A program made the translations under genes and the position numbers. Source: Marasmius tenuissimus (taxonomy: Eukaryota > Basidiomycota > Agaricomycetes > Agaricales > Marasmiaceae). Taken from it: a stretch of DNA of 64,000 nucleotides. Positions 11,326 through 23,165 of the stretch are shown piece by piece. Position 1 is the stretch's first letter, and each line of letters opens with the position of its first letter. The notes under the pieces were generated by a model that was not told the origin of the DNA, made no database searches, and saw only the letters and a program-made list of their open reading frames with translations. The stretch lies in the NCBI GenBank assembly GCA_029532415.1, contig JAQOTA010000053.1:2914001-2978000 (forward strand), in the 5' to 3' direction.

Positions 11326-13759
11326 ATGGCAGGCCTACAGGCAGACACTCCCGTCGACTTCGCTGCCCGTTCTGAAGTCGCTCATAGGGAAGCTGAGCTG
11401 AAGAAGGAGCATCCTGAAATCAGCGACATGTCTACTGACGAGGTACACGTATCCGATGGCATTCACGGTGGGTTGGAGTTCCCCACCGAGGAAGAGAAGG
11501 CGACACTCAGGCGGGTCTCCGACAAGGTCCCCTGGAATGCTTATCGTGAGTTCGCACAAACTCCCAATTCAAGCAAACCACTAATTTTGCATCCGGTTGT
11601 CTAGTGATTGCAATCATTGAGATGGCTGAACGATTCTCTGTGAGTATTCCTCCACCGCATTGCTTAAATGAATCTTACCTTTCGCCCATTTCGCAGTACT
11701 ACGGTTCCACTGTCGTCTTCGTAAGTCTTGGCCTCAAGTTCTCTGTCGCGTGACCGCTTCAATTAATCTTCCGATGCAATAGACCAATTTCATCCAACAC
11801 CCTCTTCCGGATGGCTCGAGGACAGGTGCTGGTGGCGCTGACCTTCAGGCTGGTGCACTCGGAAAGGACCAACGGACCTCCACCGGCTTGACTACCTTCT
11901 ATCAGTTCTGGGCATACCTATGTCCACTACTGGGTGGGTACATAGCCGACGCTCATCTCGGTCGCTTCAACACCATTTACGTTGGTATCGCAATTGCCAT
12001 GCTTGGACACATCATCCTCATCATTTCTGCTGTCCCCGGAGTCATCGAAAAGACAAACGCAGCGATGGGTACGTTTGTGGTTGGAATGATCGTGACAGGC
12101 CTTGGTGCGTAGCCTCAAATTGTCTGTACTCCACTCCCTCTTAACGTCCTTTTCCTCTCTCCGCAGGCACCGGTTTCTTCAAGGCAAATATCTCGGCCTT
12201 GGTCGCTGAACAATATCGTCGGACGAAGCTCTTTGTTATCACGGAACCATCTGGTGAGCGTGTCATTGTCGATCCCGCTCAAACGGTCGCCCGAGTCTAT
12301 ATGGTGATTCAAATGTCTTGACAAAATCTAATAATTACTGATCATACTACAGTATTTCTATTTGTTCATCAACGTCGGCTCCTTGATTGGACAAATTAGC
12401 ATGACTTACGCCGAGAAAGTGGGTGTTCCTCTGCGTCGTATTTCATCCTCCCCTAATGAATACCCTCCAGTACGTCGGTTTCTGGCTATCGTTCACGCTC
12501 CCGACCATTGTTTTCTTGCTTTCCCCCATAATCATGTTCATTGGCCGCAACAAATACGTTCGCTCGCCACCAACTGGATCTGTGCTCGCGACAGCCCTCC
12601 GACTCTGGCGATTTGCTGCTAGGGGCAGATTCAGCCTTAATCCTATCAGAACCTATAAGAACCTGACCGCCGATGACTTCTGGGAGAGTGCGAAACCCAG
12701 TCGTCAGCAAACCATTCCCAAGTGGATGACCTTCGATGATGTTTGGGTCGACGAAGTGCGACGTGGGTTCAAGGCATGCTCCGTCTTCCTCTGGTACCCG
12801 ATATTCTGTGAGCTGTTGTTGAATCCTCTATCTTCTTCGTGTGAGCTAACCGTTCGACGACAGGGCTCACCTACGGACAAATCAACAACAACTTGACATC
12901 TCAAGCTGCTACTATGAGCACTCATGGTTTACCCAATGACATCTTGTCAAACTTGAATCCCTTCACCCTTATCATTGTCATTCCCCTTTGTGATTGGTTT
13001 GTGAGTAGAGCTCGACTTTGTGCTACTGAGCAAGAATAACGGTTTACGCGTCCAGGTTTACCCCGCGCTTCGTCGGGCCGGAATCAGGTTTACTGCTCTC
13101 AAGAAGATCACTGGTGGCTTCTTCACAGGAGCCATGGCAATGGTTTGGGCTGCTGTGGTCCAGTACTACATCTACGAGGTGAGACTTGTGGGCGATTCGA
13201 GACATGGGTGGGCTCTGATGACAATGATTATCCACAGACCAGCCCTTGCGGCTACGCTGCCGCGGAATGTAAGAACAACCCGTCCCCTCTCAACGTATGG
13301 ATCCAGACTGGATCGTAAGTCTGCGTGCAAGCCTCTATATGTTCGTCTAACTCAAATCGTTTTGCAGATACGTCCTCATCGCCCTCAGTGAGATTTTGGC
13401 GTCCATTACTGGTTTGGAGTATGCATACACCAAAGCACCCAAGAACATGCGTTCGCTGGTTATGGCCTGTTTCTTGGTCACAAGTGCCTTTGGTGCTGCA
13501 ATTTCAAATGCCTTCCTGCGTGAGTTATCCCTCCTCGGGTTTGCTGGTCGGTCCCTAACGCCGCGCTCTATCTCTAGCTCTCATCGAAGACCCTCTGCTC
13601 ATCTGGAACTATACCGCGGCAGCTATCCTCGCCTTCATAGCGGGTACTGGATTCTGGCTGTCCGTGAGGAAGCTCGATGCTCAGGAGGACGAGTTGAACG
13701 CTCTCGCTACTGGGCAAATGCACCAGGACTACATTCCTGAGCATTCCGAGAAGCACTAA
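11326..13759 (+). CDS. PTR2: POT/PTR2-family proton-coupled oligopeptide transporter
   Basis: Twelve exons (11326-11545, 11605-11639, 11697-11720, 11783-12104, 12167-12303, 12353-12418, 12471-12807, 12864-13000, 13056-13178, 13238-13314, 13368-13519, 13578-13759) total 1812 nt, 603 aa, matching fungal PTR2. It imports di/tripeptides with protons at the plasma membrane. Seen: an acidic N-terminal tail of about 70 residues, IIEMAERFSYYGSTVVF (POT motif with E, R and the YYG turn), TTFYQFWAYLCPLLGGYIAD, GTGFFKANISALVAEQY, YFYLFINVGSLIGQ, a large loop around residues 270-330, then WLTYGQINNNLTSQA and five or six further TM segments. The third exon is only 24 nt. The C-terminus is short and hydrophilic. 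Frame is intact throughout. Confidence 0.95.
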
Positions 13760-14535
13760 GTAGTTGTGCTTGAGCGTACGATTTTCATGTTTTTAGTGGC
13801 CGTTTATGTCTTTCAATGGATATATGCTCGAAATCGATGTCTGCGATTACACATGTTAGTTCGAATGCAGGAGCGATCTATTCATTCGTCGTGATCTGTT
13901 ATCTTGCGGCCTATGGAAAACGGCCTTCGACCGGCCGCAAGGGGATCACTGGCACTGGGGAAATGTCTCTTACAGGTGCTGTGTATCGTACGGATCTTGC
14001 GTCCTCGAGTTCCTTGTGCTTTTCCGATGTACCCTTACTCCAATTTCAGTCCGTCCGCGCGCTGTCGTCCTGGCATATCAAATTTGGCACGAGAACTGTA
14101 CTACCCAAACCGGGAGCGCTGGAGTGGCAGTGGGCAGTCTCTTCTCTTCATTGTTTCGAGTCAGATACGAATGACTCTACAACAACTCAAGGGTCTTCTT
14201 CGTCACATATTGACATTTAATAACCACGTACGCCCACCAATCGCGTAGAGGTGGGGTACTGTCACAAGGCGCTCGTGAGATTGGGTCGAAGGCGCCGAGG
14301 AGTCATTTGTAACCCTAACCTCAAAACTCGTTCCCTAGGGACAGTCTGAGTAGCGGTCCGCAGGGCGACAGGATAGGCGCTTAGAAGATTGCCTGGTGTT
14401 CTGCACGAGCATCCCTGCAACCCCCCCACCCATAGACGGCCAATATTCCAAATGCCACGCACGGCTTAATCTCCACCTTGTTCTTTATTATTCTTCTCAG
14501 CTTTCCTTTCTCCTTGGGATTCCCAGTACCGTATC
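13760..14535. other. Intergenic with a small GC-rich stem
   Basis: 3' flank of PTR2 and 5' flank of ATG13. It holds a perfect 9-bp stem, CTTGCGGCC (13903-13911) and GGCCGCAAG (13933-13941), with a 21-nt loop. No gene seen. Confidence 0.5.
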
Positions 14536-17468
14536 ATGTCCAATGATACCCAGAAGGCCGACCAGATAGCCCTCCATTTCTACACTAAGCTCTTCTATGT
14601 CGTCAATGATGCAAGAAATATCGCGGAATCCAACCTGAACACCAAGATTGACAAATGGGTGAGTCCCTTTGAGCCTATCAAGCCTTATATGAATCTGAAC
14701 TCAGTCTGGTATCGTCTCATTGCAGTTCAACCTGGAGACTCCCGACTCGGATCTGTTTACGAAGGAGGCTCGAGAACCCTACAGGTCCCTTTCTTCATCT
14801 CCACCCCCGCCTCCTCTCGAGATTCAGGTTCTGCTCACAATTCCCGAGTTGACGAATAACCAAGTACTTGTCTATCAAGCACCGGATTCATCCAGAGTGC
14901 GCGTCGATCCCACACCCAAGTTTATCTTGCTCGAACGTTTCGTTCTCGCTTTCAATCCTCGCGACCGTCGCGATAGCCTCGACGCGGATGAACACGTGCA
15001 TGTAGCTCTTCCTACCATCTACAAACACGGCATACCTCTCTTTAGGAGTCTCTACAGCCTTTTGCGCATCTTGCCGACATGGAAACTCTGCAAGCGCTTG
15101 CGAAGGCGGGGTATGGCCCAGATCAATCGCGGGAATGGATTGGGCGTCCAAGTTCGCGTGCGTGAGGCTGTCAATGACAGGATTCTGGAATTCGGTGAGA
15201 AATTCACGGCTGAACAAGTGATGTTCATGCTCACTCGTATTCACAGATGTACCGCCTTCCTCATCGTGCCCTCCTCTGGCAACAAGTGCTCATGCATTTC
15301 CATCCGTGCCTCTGCCCATGGGAACTCTGACGCTCACTTCGACCTACCTTTCGACTCCAAACTTCAAAGTAGACGAACTAGAAAGTCTCCTCAGCTCAAA
15401 CTTCATGTCCCTCGACGTTGGTCCGGAATTCACGCCTACTCTAATCAAGAATCAACAACGAGATTCGCTTTTGTCTACACATGAGGGCTCCCCAGGGAGT
15501 TTACCTATGCGAACGTCATTACCTCTTTCTCCTCCACGCGAAATTTCCCGCCCTGCATCACGAGTAACACCCGCCTCTACATCACGACCAGCATCGAGGG
15601 CGACGCCAGAAGATGTGGATGCCATCGCCGACCGATTCGTCCTACCCTCGCGAGCTGCCTCGACATCCTCCTCACCCCCACCTCAGTCCACTCAACGAGT
15701 GTTTCCCATCACACGCGCCACAACAACCACCTCTACAACGACATCCACCCCTCTATTAGCCGCCGCAAGGCTTCGGAAAGAATCATTGCAACGACCGTTG
15801 TCCGACACTCACCTAACGAGTCCGCAAACCGCGACCTCGTCCCATCCATTCCCAACTTCTTCTTCAGGATCTATTCCACCTCTTCAAACAGGCAACGTTG
15901 GCGGGACATCGCAAACATCCCCGATCTCGGTGCGCAGGCCAGGAATTAGCCCTGTGAATCCCTTCAAATCCAACACTGTCATGGAGCGCGCAGGCGCCAG
16001 TACAAGTAGCCTAGGTCTCGTTGGCACCAGTGGTTCGCCATCATCGTTTTCTTCCTCGCTGAGAAATCAGGTGGGAGTGGCTGGAGCATCACCGATGAGC
16101 TCGACGGGGTTGCCTTCCCTCCCGAATTTCCCTCGCGTAGCTGGTCCAGGTAGTAGTGCGGGTGGAAGCGGCACTGGCAGTGGGATTATGGGGCCTGCCC
16201 CGCACTCTCCTGCTCCGGGAAGTAGCTTTGGAAGTGGAGCTGGGGCTGGAGGCAGTCGACCATCCCCTCCGTTTGCTCCATCGAGTTTGGGTGATCGAAG
16301 TGGAGGAGTTGGCACGGGCAGTGTTTCTAGCACTCAGGGAGCAGGAGAGATACCTGTGCCCACCACACGCAAGAGGTATTCATCCTCGTTTGGCCATCGA
16401 TATTCATCTGTTGGTTCAGGAGGTTCGGGAGGGAGTGGTGGAAGCGGGGTGGTCGGTAGTGCCAGAGATGCCAGTCCTAGTCCGAGGATGCATTTGAAGG
16501 AGCTTGCACCGATACAGACACATAGCAGGACAAGTAGTCTGGGACAAATGAGTATGAGAAGTGGCGTCGGGGCTGGAGACAAGGACAGAGAAAGAGAAGG
16601 GGTATGTGTCCTCAATCTATGTTCCGGTCTTCGCAATCTGACTGTTGATCTCTAGAGCTCGTCTTTTTTGGGCACAGCAACGGATGACGACGATATTTCG
16701 GTGTTTGTCCAGGATATTGATGCACGAAAGCCATTGAGCGGAAGGTCACGAATTCTTGCCGGGCGTGAAGGGGAACTACCGTCCCGCAGCTCAAATACTG
16801 GCCTGAGCGAAGGCAAGGAAGTCTCTGGTCCCGAAGGCGGAGTGACAGAGAGGGACCGGGAAAGGACCGTCAGAGAGCACGAAGTACAGAGGGAGAGGAG
16901 AGGGGACCTGCCGCCATCCTTTTCGAGTTCTGCCGCTCGACGCCAATCAAGTACCTACAGTTCAGCTTCGACTGGTTCGGGTTCTGGCACTACCATCGGT
17001 GCTGCGACCATCCGCCCCGTATCTGTTGCTGCCGAAAGTTCAGATCGTACTGATCCAGGGATTACGGGGCCTTTACCCTCCTCCCCACCAGCTGGATCAG
17101 GGCCGATGTTGACAACCGAGACAGAAGTGGAGGAGAAGCTAAGGAGAATGAACGAAGCTTTCATGGCCAGCCTCGAGGGACTCGGGGGGCCACGAACGAC
17201 TGGCAACTCTACGCCAGCATCACCGTCACGTTCATCTCGAAGGCCGTCAAATTTTTTAGGCGAGCAGTCGTCTGGGTTGGCGTTGGCATTGGGATCACCG
17301 GTCTCTCCATCTATTGGGGCTCCTCATGGAAGCAGCATGAGTAACACAGGCAGCCCACTGCATCGTCAGTTGCAGCTGGTCACCCACCCTACTTCTAGTA
17401 GTGCAGAATCCGAAGAAGTTTTAGGGAAGTTGGAAATGGGAGGTGGAAGCGGGTCGAGTGGGAGATGA
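14536..17468 (+). CDS. ATG13: Autophagy-related protein 13
   Basis: Four exons (14536-14658, 14726-15194, 15247-16601, 16656-17468) give 919 aa. Atg13 is the regulatory scaffold of the Atg1 kinase complex that starts autophagosome formation. The HORMA-type N-terminal domain covers roughly residues 8-230. It is recognised by KADQIALHFYTKLFYVVNDA, FNLETPDSDLF, EIQVLLTIPELTNNQVLV, FILLERFVLAF and VALPTIYKHGIPLFRSLYSL. The rest is long, disordered and very rich in Ser, Gly, Pro and Thr. Near residue 660, DDDDISVFVQDIDARKPL resembles the conserved short motif of the regulatory tail. Regulation by phosphorylation is expected from the family; no site is claimed. The last exon runs to a Gly/Ser-rich end. 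Confidence 0.93.
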
Positions 17469-18219
17469 GTTTGGGTGGTTCAGATGATTCTCAACATTGA
17501 CACCATGCGCCTCGGAGCTCTTCTGGCATACGTGTTCTGTTGAATTGGAACCCATTCATTTCAGCTTTACTACCGCATGTTCACTCTGCTGACCTGGCCG
17601 GGGTTGCTTCCACCCGATCTGCTTCGCCGGCCTCCACCTTTCCTCCACCTCTATCTGTATGGCTGTTGGAGACTGTGTTTGTTGACCTCGTTGTCACCTG
17701 TTATTCTGTCATTTCTCTCTTTCGAGCTCAGCACCTGTATCTCGTGTTTTCGCTTCTCTTTATTTTCTTCTTAAACGTCTCCGTTGCCGTTGACCCTACC
17801 TCTTCTGTCTGTCTCTCAGGAACCAACTAACATACCACGATTATCACTGCAATATCCTCTCTGACCCTGTAGCACATATTCTCTCCCATTATTACTTCAT
17901 TCCATCTCGTCCCTCCCGATCTCTCTCTATATGTTAGTTATATGGCTGTCGTTATTCGCTCGCTCGCAACTAGCTATTACTTGTTCTTCTAGATAAACAT
18001 CTACTCCTGTTGTTTCCTTACTCAAAGTGACGGGTCTAGTTCGCTTATCAGAACGTGAGTTGCAATTGGTCGTGTGCACAGAATTCCGACGGACCGATGA
18101 TTGCCGACGGCAAAAGGTGAGGTAAAGGTTATTTGCGTTCTTGAAGTTCCTATTACCTTCGCTCACTCGTTGCCTCCCACCCCCTCAACGAACTCGCAAA
18201 GCGAGCTTGTCAATCACTC
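17469..18219. other. ATG13 3' flank, pyrimidine-rich
   Basis: A strongly C/T-rich stretch at about 17590-17930 follows the ATG13 stop. The remainder is the 5' flank of the ECM14-like gene. Open frames here are low-complexity and not believed to be coding. Confidence 0.5.
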
Positions 18220-20015
18220 ATGAAGGCAGTTTGCCATTTAATCTTTCATCTCCTTGGCGCATTTGCGCTTCCCTCTGCAGTGTATGGACAGCAGCGACCG
18301 TTCCGCTACCCGTTCCAGGAGACAGCTGGAACGCTCCATAAATTCGACTTGAACCGTGTCGCCTTGGATATCCTAGCGCTTGCAGAGACATACGACCTCG
18401 ATGTCTGGCATGTTTCTTCCTCTCAAGCTCATATATTCGTTCCTTCCCACCAGAGGCCCGATATTAACTTTGAAGGACTACCGGCGATCCTCCAAACCGT
18501 TCCGCATGAAGTTTCCTCGATTCCTCTCCCCTCACCTCACGTATCGACGAGCCCAATCTCTTGGAACGTATCGAGTCTGGTTAACACTACCTATCACGCG
18601 GCTTATCATCCTCTCTATGAGATCGACTTATTCGTACGTCAATTGGCGGAGGTCTTTCCTGATAAGGTTGAAATCGTGGGACTGGGACATAGTGCGACGG
18701 GAAGAGAGATGCTGGGAATAAAAATCTCTTCTGGTCCTCTGCGAGGCAAACGGTTAGAAGGAGAAAGTACGACTGAAGGATACAAACCACCCAAGAAGGA
18801 TAAACCGGCAAAGAACGCGTATTGGATCCAACTAAAAAGCTGGGTTTTGTTATCACTGGGGCTCAACATGCCAGAGAAGTGAGTTCGAGCGTGATATCTC
18901 TTCAACGAGCTACTCCTCACGATGACTTTGCAGTGGGTTGCAACGTCGACCGCTCTTTACCTCGCGCATGCTCTTGTGGCCAATTCATCAGAGCCTCACT
19001 CCTTGGTGTCGCTATTGAATGTATATGTCAGTAAGCACTGTGACTAATACATGCTCACTAGCTCAAACGACGCGATTGCAGGACTTTTACATAGTTCCCA
19101 GCCCGAATCCCGACGGATACACGTTCACTTGGGAAGGAGATAGATTTTGGTACAAGAATCGCCAGGCCATGGGACCGAGAGAAAAATGTGTTGGTCTGGA
19201 CATGAATAGGTATGATTGCGATACTCCACATGTTCTGGACCCGTCAACTGACCCCATCCAACTAAAGAAATTGGGGTTACAAGTGGAAGCCATGGTCCGT
19301 CGGGGGAGAAGGCGTCATTGAATCAAATCACTCGGTCTCCTCTCAGAAGAAGAAGAAACCACAACGACCTCCGGCCGATCCCTGTTCGCACTGGTATCCA
19401 GGTCACAGGGCGTTCGAGTCGCCCGAAGTGAACAACGTCGCAAACTGGGTGGGCACGCTGCCCAACTTAGTGGGATTAATGGAGCTGAGAGCATATGGAC
19501 AGATGCGTGAGTACGAGCTCTCCGAGTGAAGTCATCTCTGACTCTTCGTCGTCCATGTAGTGTCCACGCCCTTTTCCTACAGCTGCAATCGCTACCCTGC
19601 GGACCTTGAAGACCAAACCGAGGCGGCGCTTGGAGCAGCCGCCAGTTTGAAAAGCGTACATGGTACGGAGTTTGAGGTACGCCTCCAGATATCTTCTCTC
19701 TTGTCTCATCCACTCAAGTGAACATCCCAGACTGGCGCACTCTGCGATCTGCTATACACTGCTCCCGGCAACATGATCGATTGGATGTATAAGCGGCTCG
19801 GTATTAAATATAGCTATGTCGCGCATTTGAGGGATACAGGGACTGTAAGTCATTCCACCTGCTACGTGAACGACGCATCCCAACCCTGACAATCCCACAT
19901 GCAGTACGGCTTCTCCCTTCCTTCTGACATGATTCGACCAGTAGGTGAAGAGACGAGCGCTATGGTAACGTACCTTGCCAATTTCATTGGTAAACAGATG
20001 AAACGCTTTGGGTGA
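18220..20015 (+). CDS. ECM14: ECM14-type metallocarboxypeptidase-like protein, predicted catalytically inactive
   Basis: Eight exons (18220-18766, 18814-18878, 18934-19026, 19082-19209, 19268-19506, 19561-19676, 19731-19844, 19905-20015) give 470 aa, typical for Ecm14. A signal peptide ends near VYG. A propeptide-like region (about 30-150) precedes the M14 carboxypeptidase domain. GAQHARE keeps the first zinc ligands (His201, Glu204), and DFYIVPSPNPDGY, DMNRNWGYKW and SHWYPGHRAFESPE are well conserved. By eye alignment, Arg352 (RAYGQ) sits where carboxypeptidase A has its third zinc ligand, and His428 (AHLRDTG) where it has the catalytic Glu. Family members are described as inactive and linked to cell wall organisation. 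The first intron (47 nt, GTACGA donor) is the only step I inferred mainly from frame; without it there would be a frameshift. Confidence 0.9.
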
Positions 20016-20821
20016 AGCTGAACGATAGTGTGGACGGCGCGGATTGTTTTATAGTTTTTGGGCTTGGTGGGCTCGGACTGTAACTTGATATCCTATGTAC
20101 TTGTATCATCATGGTCATGGTGAGACCATACTAGGCAGGGCCATCTATAAGGATTTGCGCAGCTCAACGTTGATGCCGGTAAGGTTATTCTTCTGGATAG
20201 GTCTTTACGCGTGAGGTCGATGACGAGACCATCGACAGTGGTATCGACAGGGAGAACCAGGGAAGCCACCAATCCCCGCGAACGACGTCAAAAATGGTTA
20301 TTTCACGCTCTTTGATCTCACGACGAGGACGCGGGGAATCGACCGTCCCCAGACGTCAAAGAGTGCAGAGTTGCTGACAGTGACAGCTCTAACTCCCCAA
20401 GCTGGTGGTACTGGGAGGACCGGGGGTACCTTGTGTCCGCGGTTGGCGCTACCCATGGAGTGTTCCTACTAGAGTCTGGCTGAGCGAGCAATCAGGCCTC
20501 ATGCTCGGATTGGAAGGCGAGCCAGCAGAAAAATAAACGAGATTCGTTCTGTGACATCTCAATGCAAGATTGAAGAGATTGAAGAACCTTGAGTTAAAGC
20601 CTTTATTCGCGAAATTTAGCATGCAGTGCGCACGGACCAAGCACGTGGCCACAAGGCGATGCCCTCACGTGCTCTATTAATGCTACCTCCGAGCGATACT
20701 GCGTCCAGCGGTGTCCACTACACAAGCCGCGTCCATGTCCTCATAAGTGGCTGTATAAACATCTCTTCTCGTCTGTTTTGCGTGGTTTCCTCAATACATC
20801 CTCAGGCATCTGACTCTATTC
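20016..20821. other. Intergenic, small inverted repeat
   Basis: Between ECM14 and the Bem46-like gene. Around 20270-20365 there is CCCCGCG pairing with CGCGGGG and two copies of GACGTCAAA, a CRE/ATF-like core. No gene seen. Confidence 0.4.
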
Positions 20822-22353
20822 ATGCCCAGCCTCTCCAGTGTGTTAGCAAAGGTTTGTTTTCTTCAATTCATTCGCTTCAAAGACCCAGAGCCTGATCATG
20901 ATCAATTGGTGTTCTTGTAGATTGCTATACACGGCCAAATTCTCCTTATTTACCCTGCGGCATTTGAGACCCGAGAAGAACGACGTGCGTATAATATCTC
21001 TACATCCCACTCACCGCACTGAAAGCTTCTTTTTCGTCAGGTACAAACTATGCCTTTCCTTCAGATTTGCCATACGAAGATGTAGAGTTAACGACCTCAG
21101 ATGGGGTGAAGTTGAAGTGCATGTTGTTACGTGCCGAGAAGAGAAGTCGAACGAGTGTCGAGTCGCGCTGTAGCCGCGCCACTGAAAGCAGTCGTAGTCG
21201 GGATCGTGTGCGTGCCAGTATCCTCCGTCCAGGCGTGATTCCTGATCATTTGCGTCATGTCCACAGCGAACAAACGCTCGAGCCACCGTCCTCATGTTCC
21301 ATGGCAATGGTTCGTCAAATTGCGCAATTCGGGACCTTGTTGTATGATTCATATGCACCAGCACCCACCCTTCAGGTTATCACATCTGGCATCATGCTTA
21401 CAGCGGGGTGAAGTTCCTTGAGCTCGGTTGCGATGTTCTGCTGGTCAGCTATAGAGGGTGCGTTACCCACGTCAAGCCGTATGAACAGTGGACCTAATAC
21501 TGGCCTTGCAGTTATGGAGAATCAGGCGGTACCCCGTCCGAGAAAGGTTTGTGCCAAAACAGCAGACCCTGGACGTGTTTCTGAACATCCTTCTCCTCCA
21601 GGACTTAAGAAAGATTCGCAAGCAGCCCTAGACTATGTCGTAGCTCATCCAGAACTCAACAAGAGACCGATAGTATGGTTTAATGTGGACTGGGACTAGG
21701 CTCATCGATTGATCCCCTCGTTTTTTAGATCGTGCATGGACACTCGCTTGGGGGTGCAGTTTCCATTGACCTTGCTCAACGAAACCCGGACAAGGTATTG
21801 TCTGTTGACTGTTGTCGAGAGCTCTTATGAACCAGATACCGAACAGATTCACGGGATTATCCTCGAGAATACGTTCTTGTCTATTCCCGCGGTTGCAAAG
21901 GACCTCCCAGGGATTCGCCATCTCACCTTTGCAATTCACCAAACTTGGGAGTCACAGCGTCGAATTGCCTCTATACCACGGTCGATACCTATTCTAATGT
22001 TCTCTGGGCTGAAAGACGAAGTTGTGCCAGCTGCACAGATGGAGAAATTATGGGAAATCTCGAGAACGAGACGGAGAAAGGCTCAGGAAGAACGCGGCTC
22101 GTTTTTCGGTCTCGGGAGTAAGCTGTTCAAGAAGACCACAGAAGAAGAGGCGATCATTACTGAAGATGATAACACAACTATGGACATCTTCAAGATCATT
22201 CCCGATGGCACCCATGGTGAGCTTTGATCTATGCTCAGGTAGCTTGATTCTGGGCTGAAATGCGCGCCTGGGTTAGCGGATACTTGGATTCAACCAGGGT
22301 ACTGGGAAACCGTTCACGATTTTTTGACGACTTTACGTCGCTTGACGAAGTGA
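20822..22353 (+). CDS. Bem46/ABHD13-type alpha/beta hydrolase
   Basis: Ten small exons starting with a 30-nt first exon (20822-20851) and ending 22277-22353 sum to 1005 nt, 334 aa. It has an N-terminal hydrophobic anchor (HGQILLIYPAAF), then the hydrolase core: LPYEDVELTTSDGVKLKC, TVLMFHGNG (oxyanion region), DVLLVSYRGYGESGG, and the nucleophile elbow GHSLGGAVSIDLA. ENTFLSIPAVAKDL, the acid region SGLKDEVVPAAQM and the late His in GTHAD follow. Ser, Asp and His of the triad are therefore all present. The family lies on internal membranes or the plasma membrane and is linked to polarity in fungi; the substrate is unknown. A basic, Ser/Arg-rich loop follows the first beta strands. Introns are numerous but all junctions keep frame. 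Convergent with the TLC gene. Confidence 0.9.
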
Positions 22354-23165
22354 AATAGTCACATTTGCTTTGGATCTGGATTTGGATTTGGACCTCCATC
22401 TCCAATGTTCGCGTCAATCATTCAACTATACCCACACCCGCTTTCTATCCTCTCCGCCGTTATAGTATGAGCTCATAGATAATATTAATGTGCGCCCTAT
22501 CTTCTTCTATCCCATGTGAGTGCCTCTGGCCGGCTTGCAGGTCCCGGGCACTCGGGTTAAGGTCGCGACTCACCATACTCGACGGACCGTCCGATTGAGA
22601 TAAGTGTGGTGCTTGATAAACGTTCTTGGAGACTTTGTCTCCATCAACCCGAATCGAATTTCTCGCGGTAGAAGTCCGGCCTGTATTATTATACCTACCC
22701 CTTCTGCATTTCTCACCAGCTGCTATATACGTTCGCCAGAAACACCCGAATAGGTAAAGGATACTCCGCAATATCGCAAAGACTCATTGCGTGGAAGACA
22801 GTATTGAGCAGGCAGGTGGGCATCGAGAGATAAGAGGGGGGAGGGGAATCTTGGAGGGGAATATGTATGTAACCACACATGCCAGGTATCGCATATCAGT
22901 CAGAGCTTATTGGCAAAGCGTCTAAGTTGAGGGGGTAAACGACGGTAAGGGGGGGAGTGAGGGTAATTATACATGGTACAGAACACAAGATTACACGGCC
23001 GGAAGAAAATGAAGCACTGGTATGCATGAGATGGTAATAAGTTGTAGTCGTAGCTTTCATAAAGGAGAGGAATTCAAGCAAAGCCCAAAAGAAAAGAAAA
23101 ATCAATCAGTTGAACGATACTTTCCAGGCCTTCGCTCGGTCCCGGTTGAAGAGACTCTCAAAGTC
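22354..23165. other. Convergent intergenic region
   Basis: Lies between the 3' ends of the hydrolase and TLC genes. A 103-codon minus open stretch at 22460-22771 has no recognisable family and no conserved features, so I do not call it a gene. Confidence 0.5.

Noticed and set aside
16067..16333. Minus and alternative frames inside ATG13
   Set aside because: Shadows of the Gly/Ser/Pro-rich coding strand.
18822..18880. ECM14-like gene as a pseudogene because of a frame change
   Set aside because: A 47-nt intron restores frame and yields a complete, conserved 470-aa protein.
22460..22771. 103-codon minus frame downstream of the hydrolase gene
   Set aside because: No conserved features, lies in a convergent 3' region, and could arise by chance.
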